Assembly (NCBI GenBank): GCA_013151975.1
Contig: JAADHG010000311.1
Span: forward strand, 1 to 16,671
Reading direction: 5' to 3'
Length of the DNA: 16,671 nt
Source: Chlorobiota bacterium
GTDB lineage: Bacteria > Bacteroidota > Bacteroidia > Flavobacteriales > Flavobacteriaceae
How positions within the stretch are numbered: position 1 is the stretch's first letter; every line of letters starts with the position of its first letter. This document shows, one piece after another, positions 6,826 through 14,611 of the stretch. A program made the position numbers and the translations under genes. Below the pieces are notes generated by a model, which was given only the letters and a program-made list of their open reading frames with translations, searched no databases and had not been told where the DNA came from.

Positions 6826-7296
6826 TTGAATTCACTAATTGGAACATACGAATGTAAGGTTGATGCTAAGGGTAGGCTCATGTTGCCTTCTGCTTTAAAG
6901 AAACAGTTGTCTTCTTCAATACCAAAAGGTTTTGTTTTAAAACGTGCTGTGTTTCAATCATGTTTGGAATTGTATCCAATGCAGGAATGGGAAGCTTTAA
7001 TGCAAAAAGTGAATAAACTTAATCGCTTCAAAAAGAAGAATAATGATTTCATTCGGCGGTTTACGGCAGGTGTAAAACTTATTGAATTGGATGCTTCTGG
7101 GCGCTTGTTAGTGCCTAAAGATTTAATTGCTTTTGCTGGAATATCAAAAGAAATAGTAGTGTCATCAGCGGTTAACATTATTGAAATTTGGGATAAGGAT
7201 AATTATGAAAAAGCTATTGATGATGCTGTAATTGACTTTGCAGATTTAGCTGAAGAAGTAATGGGACAAGACGACGATGAAGATGGCATATCATAA
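6826..7296 (+). CDS. mraZ: Transcriptional regulator MraZ
   Basis: This 156-residue MraZ has two SpoVT/AbrB-type half-domains, each with the family DxxGRL motif: DAKGRLMLP (13-21) and DASGRLLVP (89-97). The family forms ring-shaped oligomers that bind tandem repeats upstream of the dcw cluster and repress it, and three such repeats lie just upstream. The start is TTG. It is forced, because an in-frame TAA (6820-6822) lies two codons upstream and the next ATG is residue 19, inside the first motif. The C-terminal tail is very acidic (DDDED) and reads into the start of rsmH, which overlaps it by 20 bp (14 bp if the second ATG is used). It is first in the dcw operon and probably autoregulated. 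Confidence 0.95.
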   Translation: MNSLIGTYECKVDAKGRLMLPSALKKQLSSSIPKGFVLKRAVFQSCLELYPMQEWEALMQKVNKLNRFKKKNNDFIRRFTAGVKLIELDASGRLLVPKDLIAFAGISKEIVVSSAVNIIEIWDKDNYEKAIDDAVIDFADLAEEVMGQDDDEDGIS

Positions 7297-8179
7297 TCCA
7301 GTACTATTACAAGAATCTGTTGACGGTTTAAATATTAAAGAAGATGGAGTCTATGTAGATGTTACGTTTGGTGGCGGAGGACATAGTAGGGAGATTTTAA
7401 GTCGTTTAGGAAAGAATGGAAAATTAATTGCATTTGATCAAGATAAAGACGCTCTTTTAAATACAATTGATGATAGCAGATTTACACTTATAAATGAAAA
7501 TTTTAGATACGTAAAACGATTTCTAAGATTTCATGGTGTAAAGTCAGTTGATGGAATTCTTGCCGATTTTGGTGTGTCGTCTCACCAATTTGATGTTGCA
7601 GATAGAGGGTTCTCAACACGTTTTGAAGCTAATCTTGATATGAGAATGAATCAGCAAGACGTATTATCAGCATATAATGTTGTTAATGAATATGATGAGG
7701 TAAAATTACGAAAAGTGTTTTGGGAGTATGGCGAGTTAAGACAAGCTCCAGTATTAGCAAGAACTATAGCTTCAGAACGAAAAGCTGAAGAAATTAAAAC
7801 TAGCGAACAGCTAAAACAAGTGTTAAAAAAGTATCTGCCGCCACGTCATGAAAATAAGATTCTGGCTCAGATATTCCAAGCAATTAGAATAGAAGTGAAT
7901 CAGGAGATTGAAGTATTGAAAGAATTTTTAACACAAACGCCAGAATTATTAAACAAGGGAGGGCGTTTAAGTTGTATCTCTTATCATTCGCTAGAAGACA
8001 GATTAGTGAAACGGTTTATGAGAAGCGGATTGTTTGAAGGTGAACCAGAAAAGGATGTTTTTGGAAATATTGATGTTCCTCTTAAAAAGATAGGAAAATT
8101 AATAGTGCCAACTCAAGATGAAATAAAATTAAACAATAGAGCTAGAAGTGCTAAACTAAGAATTGCAGAGCGATTATAA
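7277..8179 (+). CDS. rsmH: 16S rRNA (cytosine(1402)-N(4))-methyltransferase RsmH
   Basis: This 300-residue SAM-dependent methyltransferase (formerly MraW) N4-methylates C1402 in the ribosomal P site. It shows the N-terminal YHNPVLL (5-11), SAM-binding DVTFGGGGHS (28-37), acidic FDQD (53-56), DFGVSSHQFD (97-106) and the C-terminal SYHSLEDRLVKRFM (235-248), all family hallmarks. The length is normal. Two starts are possible: ATG 7277 (MKMAYH) and ATG 7283 (MAYH). The second gives the more usual N-terminus, so the true start may be 7283. Either one overlaps the end of mraZ, suggesting coupled translation. The stop abuts the next ATG with no gap. Confidence 0.95.
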   Translation: MKMAYHNPVLLQESVDGLNIKEDGVYVDVTFGGGGHSREILSRLGKNGKLIAFDQDKDALLNTIDDSRFTLINENFRYVKRFLRFHGVKSVDGILADFGVSSHQFDVADRGFSTRFEANLDMRMNQQDVLSAYNVVNEYDEVKLRKVFWEYGELRQAPVLARTIASERKAEEIKTSEQLKQVLKKYLPPRHENKILAQIFQAIRIEVNQEIEVLKEFLTQTPELLNKGGRLSCISYHSLEDRLVKRFMRSGLFEGEPEKDVFGNIDVPLKKIGKLIVPTQDEIKLNNRARSAKLRIAERL

Positions 8180-8500
8180 ATGGTTAAAAAGAAAATCAAT
8201 AGTGTTTTAAAAGGAACTTTTTTAATAAGTGACGATTCATTTAAAAACTGGCGAATGATTATTTTCTTATCAATACTAGCCATTGTTATGATTGCCAGTT
8301 CACATAGTGCAGATAGAAAAGTATATGAAATTGCAAGATTAAGTGAGGAAGTTAAAGAATATCGTTCTGCCTTTATTGACGGAAGGTCAATACTTATGAA
8401 CTTAAAAAAAGAGTCGACAATACAAAAAAAACTAGCATATAAAGGTGTATTTCCTTCAGAAGAACCACCAAAAAAAATTAAAGTAACAACAAAAGAATAA
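8180..8500 (+). CDS. ftsL: FtsL-like cell division protein
   Basis: This small bitopic protein has 106 residues: a basic cytoplasmic N-terminus (MVKKK), one membrane segment at about 26-40, then a periplasmic helix at about 44-82 with leucine and isoleucine spacing suggestive of a coiled coil, and a Pro/Lys-rich end (SEEPPKKI). Position between rsmH and ftsI is where FtsL sits in most dcw clusters, and Bacteroidetes carry a divergent FtsL-like family of this size. FtsL works with FtsB and FtsQ to activate FtsWI at the septum. Sequence similarity to E. coli FtsL is not recognisable by eye, so the assignment rests on topology and position. It starts directly after the rsmH stop. Its stop is in the same frame as ftsI, three codons before the ftsI start. 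Confidence 0.8.
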   Translation: MVKKKINSVLKGTFLISDDSFKNWRMIIFLSILAIVMIASSHSADRKVYEIARLSEEVKEYRSAFIDGRSILMNLKKESTIQKKLAYKGVFPSEEPPKKIKVTTKE

Positions 8501-8509
8501 AACACAACC

Positions 8510-10516
8510 TTGGCAATAAAGGAGAAAAACATATTAAATCGATTGTATTTTGTAGCAGGATGTATGTTCATCTTCGCACTTCTTGTTGCTTTTAAATTAA
8601 TAAATATTCAGTTTGTTCAAGGAGATCAGTATCGCGATTTAGCAGAAAAAAGAACCATTCAAAATGTAGATATTCCAGCAAATAGAGGGAATGTATATTC
8701 GGCTGATGGTAGTTTATTAGCAACATCAGTTCCTAAATATAATATTAGAATTGATGCTGTAACACCATCCGCTAAAAATTTTGAAAAATATGTAAAACCC
8801 TTATGTGATGAGCTAGCAAAATTCCATGGAAAACCATCAAGTTATTTCCAGCAAAAAATAAGAAAAGCAAGAGCAAATAAGAATAGATATTTACTATTGG
8901 CAAGAAATCTTGGATATTCAGATTATTTAAAGTTTAGAAGTTTTCCATTATTAAATATGAAAACCTATGAAGGTGGTTTGATTGTAGAGCAAAGCACCAA
9001 GCGTGTGCATCCAATGGGAGGAATTGCTGAACGCACTATTGGTTATGAACGTTTTGATGATCAGGGAAACGTAACACGACCAGGAATTGATGGCGCTTTT
9101 GGCGAAAAATACTTACGTGGTACAAATGGGAGACGTTTAAAACAAAAAATTGGTAAGGGACAATGGAAACCTATTGGAGATTATAACCAAATTGAACCTC
9201 AAGATGGTTATGATGTATATACCACTATTGATGTTAATATTCAAGATATAGCACATCATGCATTGCTTGCGCAATTAGAACTATATGAAGCTGATCATGG
9301 CTGCGTTGTGGTAATGGATGTTAAGACAGGAGCGATTAAAGCCATTTCAAATCTAGGGAATAATGGTAAAGGTTTGTATTATGAAAGGTTAAATTATGCT
9401 GTTGGAGAAAGTCATGAGCCAGGTTCTACATTTAAAGTAATGGCTTTTGCAGCCGCTTTAGAAGATAAGGTGATTGATACAGCTACAATTGTAGATACAA
9501 AAAATGGTGTAAAAACGTTTTACGGAAGAAAAATAAGGGATTCACACCGTGGCGGTTATGGAAAAATTTCTGCAGCAAGAGCACTTGAAGTGTCTTCAAA
9601 TATAGGTTTGGCAACACTTATTGATGATAATTATTCCAAAAACCCTAAAAAGTTTATTAAACGCTTAAAAAGTTGGAATCTTCATAAACCACTTGGTGTT
9701 TCAATAATTGGCGAGGGTCAACCAGATATACCAGAACCGGGCGATAAAAAGTGGAGTAAAAATGCATTACCATCAATGGCTTATGGTTATAATTTAGAGC
9801 TAACACCATTGCAAACACTCACATTTTATAATGCTATAGCTAATAATGGCGAAATGGTTAAGCCAAGGTTTATTAGTGAAGTTAAGGAGTTTGATAAGCA
9901 AATAGAAGCATTTGATAAGGTGGTTATGAATTCAAAAATTTGTTCAGACAAAACTATAAGAGAGCTGCAAGAAATTTTGAAAAATGTAGTAATTCGTGGT
10001 ACTGGCGAAAAGTTGTATTCTCCAAATTTTTCAATGGCTGGAAAAACAGGAACTGCTCAAACAGAGTATTGGATGGACGATTGGAATGAAAACAAGAGAT
10101 ATGTGTCTTCATTTGTAGGTTACTTTCCAGCAGAAAGCCCTAAATATTCTTGCATTGTAGTTATTCATAAACCAAGTATTGAAAAAGGATTCTATGGGGC
10201 AGATGTCTCTGGACCAGTATTTAAAACAATTGCTCAAAAGATTTTTACGGACACACCTCTAGTTGATGAGGTTGAAACATTAGAATTTACAAACGCAGCT
10301 GTAGAAAAAGATTTTGAAGCCTATTATATGATGGCACAAACCTATAAAACAATAATGCCAGATCTTAAAGGGTTGCCAGCAATGGATGCTGTAACACTTT
10401 TAGAGAATATGGGGTTAAAAGTAAAATTGGTAGGTAGTGGTAAAGTAACGTCACAATCCGTTTCAAGAGGAACCAAAGTAAAGAAAAATCAAACTGTTGT
10501 ATTGCAATTATCTTGA
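8510..10516 (+). CDS. ftsI: Septal peptidoglycan transpeptidase FtsI (PBP3) with PASTA domain
   Basis: This 668-residue class B penicillin-binding protein crosslinks septal peptidoglycan with FtsW. In order: one membrane anchor at about 14-33, the pedestal domain with RGNVYSADG (59-67), and the transpeptidase domain with SxxK at Ser306-Lys309 (GSTFK), SxN at Ser362-Asn364 (SSN) and KTGT at 512-515. A single C-terminal PASTA domain follows at about 615-668 (MPDLKGLPAMDAV at its start). E. coli FtsI lacks PASTA; it is common in Gram-positive PBPs and in Bacteroidetes. The start is TTG at 8510. No ATG lies between the ftsL stop and codon 18, which is already inside the anchor, so TTG is the best start. 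The end overlaps murE by 4 bp (TTGA). Neighbours murE, mraY, murD, ftsW and murG fit the septal role. Confidence 0.94.
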   Translation: MAIKEKNILNRLYFVAGCMFIFALLVAFKLINIQFVQGDQYRDLAEKRTIQNVDIPANRGNVYSADGSLLATSVPKYNIRIDAVTPSAKNFEKYVKPLCDELAKFHGKPSSYFQQKIRKARANKNRYLLLARNLGYSDYLKFRSFPLLNMKTYEGGLIVEQSTKRVHPMGGIAERTIGYERFDDQGNVTRPGIDGAFGEKYLRGTNGRRLKQKIGKGQWKPIGDYNQIEPQDGYDVYTTIDVNIQDIAHHALLAQLELYEADHGCVVVMDVKTGAIKAISNLGNNGKGLYYERLNYAVGESHEPGSTFKVMAFAAALEDKVIDTATIVDTKNGVKTFYGRKIRDSHRGGYGKISAARALEVSSNIGLATLIDDNYSKNPKKFIKRLKSWNLHKPLGVSIIGEGQPDIPEPGDKKWSKNALPSMAYGYNLELTPLQTLTFYNAIANNGEMVKPRFISEVKEFDKQIEAFDKVVMNSKICSDKTIRELQEILKNVVIRGTGEKLYSPNFSMAGKTGTAQTEYWMDDWNENKRYVSSFVGYFPAESPKYSCIVVIHKPSIEKGFYGADVSGPVFKTIAQKIFTDTPLVDEVETLEFTNAAVEKDFEAYYMMAQTYKTIMPDLKGLPAMDAVTLLENMGLKVKLVGSGKVTSQSVSRGTKVKKNQTVVLQLS

Positions 10517-11976
10517 TAGAACTAAAGAACATATTATATAAAGTTACACTCAACGCTGTTGTTGGAAGCACAAGTGTTGACATAAATAGTATTCATTTTG
10601 ACTCACGTAAAATCGAATCTAATGATGTGTTTGTGGCAATTTTGGGAACTTCTTTTGATGGACATGATTATATAAATACAGCAATTAGTCAAGGAGCAGT
10701 AGCAATAATTTGTGAAAAGATTCCAGACGTACTAAAAGACGATGTGACTTATGTTGAAGTGGATAGCACGAGCAGAGCTTTGGCTATAATGGCATCAAAT
10801 TACTATGATAATCCTTCAGAAAACTTAAAACTTATAGGAGTTACCGGAACGAATGGTAAAACTACTATCGCGTCACTTTTGTATCAACTGTTTAATAAAG
10901 CCGGATTTAAGGTTGGTTTATTGTCAACAGTCGAAATTTTTGTTGATACTATAGAATACCAAGCAACACATACAACGCCAGATTCTTTAACAATAAATAA
11001 GTATTTAAAAGAAATGAATGCTGAAGGTGTTGAGTTTTGTTTTATGGAAGTGAGTTCTCATGGAATTCATCAAAACAGGACCGAAGGTTTGCATTTTGAA
11101 GGTGGGATATTCACAAATTTATCTCATGACCATTTAGATTATCACAACACGTTTGCCGAGTATAGAGATGTTAAAAAATCATTCTTTGATAAGTTGCCAA
11201 AATCAGCTTTTTCGCTAGTTAATATTGATGATAAAAACGGATTGGTAATGCTTCAAAATACGGCATCAAAAAAATATACCTACGCTTTAAAAAGCTATGC
11301 AGATTATAGAGCACAAATTTTGGAAAATCAATTAAACGGATTGTTTCTAAAAATTAATAATCAAGAAGTTTGGACAAAGCTCATCGGAAACTTCAACGCA
11401 TATAACATATTAGCAATATATGGTACAGCAGATTTATTAGGATTAGAGACTGTTGAAATTCTTCGGTTGATTAGTGAATTAGAAAGTGTAAGCGGTCGTT
11501 TTCAGTATTTAATTTCTGAAGATAAAATCACAGCTATTGTAGATTATGCACATACGCCAGACGCACTTAAAAATGTATTAGAAACAATAAACAGTATTCG
11601 TACTAAAAACGAAGAATTAATTACAGTGGTTGGTTGTGGTGGTGATAGGGATAAAACCAAGCGTCCAAAGATGGCGCATATAGCTTCGGCTTTAAGTACC
11701 AAAGTTATTTTCACGAGTGATAATCCACGATCAGAGGTTCCGGAAGTAATTATTGAAGACATGGAAGCTGGAGTACAACCACAAAATTTTAAAAAAACAA
11801 TGTCTATTGTCGATAGAAAACAAGCTATAAAAACAGCGTGCCAATTAGCAAACACTAACGACATTATTCTAATTGCTGGAAAAGGACATGAAACATATCA
11901 AGAAATAAAAGGTGTAAAAACCGATTTTAACGATTATAAAATAGTAGCCAATTTTTTAAAACAATTACAAAAATAA
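10513..11976 (+). CDS. murE: UDP-MurNAc-L-Ala-D-Glu:meso-DAP ligase MurE
   Basis: This 487-residue Mur ligase adds the third peptide residue to UDP-MurNAc-L-Ala-D-Glu in the cytoplasm, using ATP. It shows an N-terminal UDP-binding domain with HFDSRKI (28-34), the ATP-binding P-loop GVTGTNGKTT (109-118), the substrate region THTTPDS (152-158), the probable carbamylated Lys221 in YRDVKK, VDYAHTPDALK (343-353), and the amino-acid specificity motif DNPR (403-406). DNPR is the meso-diaminopimelate signature (lysine enzymes differ here), so meso-DAP is the expected substrate. The end GKGHETYQ (456-463) is typical. The start is TTG, overlapping the ftsI TGA as TTGA. No in-frame ATG lies nearby, and the N-terminus IELKNILYKV matches what I recall of flavobacterial MurE. 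Confidence 0.95.
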   Translation: MIELKNILYKVTLNAVVGSTSVDINSIHFDSRKIESNDVFVAILGTSFDGHDYINTAISQGAVAIICEKIPDVLKDDVTYVEVDSTSRALAIMASNYYDNPSENLKLIGVTGTNGKTTIASLLYQLFNKAGFKVGLLSTVEIFVDTIEYQATHTTPDSLTINKYLKEMNAEGVEFCFMEVSSHGIHQNRTEGLHFEGGIFTNLSHDHLDYHNTFAEYRDVKKSFFDKLPKSAFSLVNIDDKNGLVMLQNTASKKYTYALKSYADYRAQILENQLNGLFLKINNQEVWTKLIGNFNAYNILAIYGTADLLGLETVEILRLISELESVSGRFQYLISEDKITAIVDYAHTPDALKNVLETINSIRTKNEELITVVGCGGDRDKTKRPKMAHIASALSTKVIFTSDNPRSEVPEVIIEDMEAGVQPQNFKKTMSIVDRKQAIKTACQLANTNDIILIAGKGHETYQEIKGVKTDFNDYKIVANFLKQLQK

Positions 11977-11977
11977 T

Positions 11978-13210
11978 ATGCTGTATTATTTATTTGAATA
12001 TTTAGAAAGAGAATTTCAGTTTCCAGGGGCATCACTTTTTGGGTTTATTACCTTTAGAGCTGCTGTAGCTATAATATTATCATTGTTAATTTCTACTATT
12101 TATGGAAAGCGAATCATCAATTATCTAAGTAAAAAACAAGTTGGTGAAACCATTAGAGATTTAGGCTTAGAAGGACAGAAAGAAAAAGCAGGAACACCAA
12201 CAATGGGTGGAATTATTATTATTCTAGCCACACTAATTCCTGTATTACTATTAGCGAAATTAGATAATATTTATATCATCCTTCTTTTGGTAACAACCAT
12301 TTGGATGGGAATAATTGGGTTTATTGACGACTATATTAAAAAGTTTAAAAATGATAAAGAAGGCCTAAGCGGAAAATTTAAAATTATTGGTCAAGTAGGG
12401 CTGGGAATTATTGTTGGCACAACCTTATATTTTCATAAGGATGTAACTATAAAAGAAGAATTCCATAAAGCACAGCAAGAGATTGTAGTGTCTAATGCGT
12501 CGGAAGTAAAGCCATCTAATCCTGAAATTAAATCGACAAAAACAACCATACCATTTGTAAAAGGTAATGAGTTTGATTACGCCGATTTAATTACATGGAT
12601 AAATCCTGGTCTGGAAAAATATGCTTGGATTGTATTTATTCTAGTAGTTATATTTATTATAACTGCAGTCTCTAATGGTGCAAATCTTACCGATGGTATT
12701 GATGGTCTCGCCGCGGGAACATCCGCCATAATCGTACTCACATTAGGCGTTTTTGCTTGGGTATCTGGTAATTTTATTTTTTCAAATTATCTCAATATAA
12801 TGTACATCCCAAGGGTAGAAGAAATCACAATTTTTATTGCTGCATTTGTAGGAGCGCTTATAGGATTTTTATGGTATAACACCTATCCAGCACAAGTGTT
12901 TATGGGAGATACAGGAAGTTTAACTATAGGTGGAATTATTGCAGTAATTGCTATTGCCGTTCGTAAAGAATTGTTAATACCGTTGTTGTGTGGGATATTT
13001 TTTGTGGAGACCTTATCGGTTATGATGCAAGTAAGCTATTTTAAATACACAAAGAAAAAATATGGTGTAGGCAGACGCATTTTTAAAATGTCTCCGTTAC
13101 ATCATCATTTTCAAAAATCAGGATATCATGAAAGCAAAATTGTAACACGATTTTGGATTGTAGGAATCCTGCTAGCAATAGTTACAATAGTGACATTGAA
13201 AATTAGATAA
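11978..13210 (+). CDS. mraY: Phospho-N-acetylmuramoyl-pentapeptide transferase MraY
   Basis: This 410-residue polytopic enzyme transfers phospho-MurNAc-pentapeptide to undecaprenyl phosphate, forming lipid I. The motifs are AGTPTMGG (71-78), the Asp pair FIDDYIKK (115-122), NGANLTDGIDGLAAG (233-247), VFMGDTGS (307-314) and PLHHHFQKSG (373-382). All catalytic Asp and His residues known for the family are present. The protein is about 50 residues longer than the usual 360. The excess lies at about 153-213, hydrophilic and rich in Lys, Glu and Ser, between the fourth and fifth membrane segments. By the known topology this is the periplasmic side, where other MraY proteins have a short beta-hairpin. 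The gene starts one base after murE and abuts murD. Confidence 0.96.
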   Translation: MLYYLFEYLEREFQFPGASLFGFITFRAAVAIILSLLISTIYGKRIINYLSKKQVGETIRDLGLEGQKEKAGTPTMGGIIIILATLIPVLLLAKLDNIYIILLLVTTIWMGIIGFIDDYIKKFKNDKEGLSGKFKIIGQVGLGIIVGTTLYFHKDVTIKEEFHKAQQEIVVSNASEVKPSNPEIKSTKTTIPFVKGNEFDYADLITWINPGLEKYAWIVFILVVIFIITAVSNGANLTDGIDGLAAGTSAIIVLTLGVFAWVSGNFIFSNYLNIMYIPRVEEITIFIAAFVGALIGFLWYNTYPAQVFMGDTGSLTIGGIIAVIAIAVRKELLIPLLCGIFFVETLSVMMQVSYFKYTKKKYGVGRRIFKMSPLHHHFQKSGYHESKIVTRFWIVGILLAIVTIVTLKIR

Positions 13211-14545
13211 ATGAAAAGGCTTGTAATTCTTGGAGGTGGAGAAAGTGGTGTAGGTACAGCACTTTTAGGAAAAGAAAAAGGATACAACGTGTTTCTTTCT
13301 GATATAGGAAAGATTAAAGAAAAATATAAAGAAGTTCTTATACATAATGCGATTGAATGGGAAGAAAATCAGCATACAGAATCTAAGATTCTCACTGCTG
13401 ATGTTGTAATGAAAAGTCCTGGAATTCCAGATAAAGTAGCAATAGTACAAAAGCTTATTGCAAATAATGTTTCAGTAGTATCAGAAATAGAGTTTGCTTC
13501 ACAATTCACCAAAGCTAAGATTATTGGGGTTACAGGAAGTAATGGTAAGACCACCACCACAATGTTAACACATCATATTCTAAAAAATGGAGAATTAAAT
13601 GTGGCAATGGGAGGGAATATTGGTGACAGTTTTGCAAAACAAGTAGCCCGAGGAAATTATGAATATTTCGTATTGGAATTGAGTAGTTTTCAGTTGGATG
13701 GAATTAAAAATTTCAAACCACATATAGCTATAATTACCAACATTACACCAGACCATTTAGATAGATATGACTACAAGTTTGAAAACTATGTTGCTTCAAA
13801 ATTTAGAATTGCAATGAATCAAACTAAAGATGATTATCTCCTTTATGATGCAGATGATGAAGTGATTTGTAATTACTTAAAAGAGCATCAAATTCAATCT
13901 ACATTATTACCATTTTCTCTAACAAAGAAATTGGAGCAAGGAGCGTATTTAGAAGATAATAATATAAAAATAACAATTGATAACAACCAAATAATTATGC
14001 CAACAGCAAGTTTAGCTTTAGAGGGAAAACACAACATTAAAAATGCCATGGCAGCTTCGACTGTAGCGCATTTATTAAAAATTAGAAAACATACTATTCG
14101 TGAATGTTTAGAGAATTTCCAAGGTGCTGAGCATCGTTTAGAACAGGTGCTTCGGATAAATAAAGTAGAGTACATAAACGACTCTAAAGCAACAAATGTA
14201 AATGCTACATATTTTGCCTTAGAAAGTATGGATGCACCAACAGTATGGATTGTTGGAGGAGAAGATAAAGGCAATGATTATAACCAATTGTTTCCATTTG
14301 TTAATGAAAAAGTAAAAGCAATTATATGCTTGGGAATTGATAACGCAAAATTGATGGATGCTTTTGGTAATATGGTAGACATTATTATTGAAACCCAATT
14401 CATGAGTGAAGCTGTTAAAATAGCATATAAGATTGCTGAAGCTGGAGACAATGTACTATTGTCGCCTGCATGTGCAAGCTTTGATCTGTTTGAAAACTAT
14501 GAAGATAGAGGGCGTCAGTTTAAAGAAGCCGTTAGAAAATTATAA
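13211..14545 (+). CDS. murD: UDP-N-acetylmuramoyl-L-alanine:D-glutamate ligase MurD
   Basis: This 444-residue cytoplasmic Mur ligase adds D-glutamate to UDP-MurNAc-L-Ala. It shows the N-terminal Rossmann-like LVILGGGESGVG (4-15), KSPGIP (68-73), the ATP-binding GVTGSNGKTTTT (106-117), ELSSFQLD (156-163), NITPDHLDRY (177-186), a probable carbamylated Lys197 (ASKFRI), EHRLE (307-311), YINDSKATN (321-329) and the very characteristic end LSPACASFDLFENYEDRGRQ (417-436). The length matches the family. ATG directly follows the mraY TAA. After the stop there is a 66-bp gap before ftsW holding a palindromic repeat, the only sizeable gap in the visible dcw cluster. Confidence 0.96.
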   Translation: MKRLVILGGGESGVGTALLGKEKGYNVFLSDIGKIKEKYKEVLIHNAIEWEENQHTESKILTADVVMKSPGIPDKVAIVQKLIANNVSVVSEIEFASQFTKAKIIGVTGSNGKTTTTMLTHHILKNGELNVAMGGNIGDSFAKQVARGNYEYFVLELSSFQLDGIKNFKPHIAIITNITPDHLDRYDYKFENYVASKFRIAMNQTKDDYLLYDADDEVICNYLKEHQIQSTLLPFSLTKKLEQGAYLEDNNIKITIDNNQIIMPTASLALEGKHNIKNAMAASTVAHLLKIRKHTIRECLENFQGAEHRLEQVLRINKVEYINDSKATNVNATYFALESMDAPTVWIVGGEDKGNDYNQLFPFVNEKVKAIICLGIDNAKLMDAFGNMVDIIIETQFMSEAVKIAYKIAEAGDNVLLSPACASFDLFENYEDRGRQFKEAVRKL

Positions 14546-14553
14546 AAAGGATT

Positions 14554-14603
14554 GTCATGCTAAACTCTCGAGATGAGTTTGCCAAGTATGTTTAGCATTT
14601 CAT
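14554..14603. repeat. Palindromic intergenic repeat inside the dcw operon
   Basis: Perfect 9-bp inverted arms ATGCTAAAC (14557-14565) and GTTTAGCAT (14590-14598) enclose a second inverted pair, AAACTC (14562-14567) and GAGTTT (14575-14580), around TCGAGAT. The two stems share the bases AAAC, so they are mutually exclusive. The ends TGTCATGCTAAAC and GTTTAGCATTTCAT resemble, from memory, the flavobacterial dispersed repeat TGTCATGCTGAAC...GTTTCAGCATCTCAT. There is no T-run after the outer stem, so it is not a classical terminator. It occupies the gap between the murD stop and the ftsW ATG. Confidence 0.65.
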
Positions 14604-14611
14604 AAAAGTAT

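Noticed and set aside
13894..14274. Open frame antisense to murD.
   Set aside because: It is the reverse of a clear MurD catalytic region; no motif or start context supports a real gene.
14587..14594. TATGTTTA before ftsW as an internal promoter.
   Set aside because: It lacks the final G of TAnnTTTG, overlaps the inverted repeat arm, and no TTG lies at the right distance upstream.
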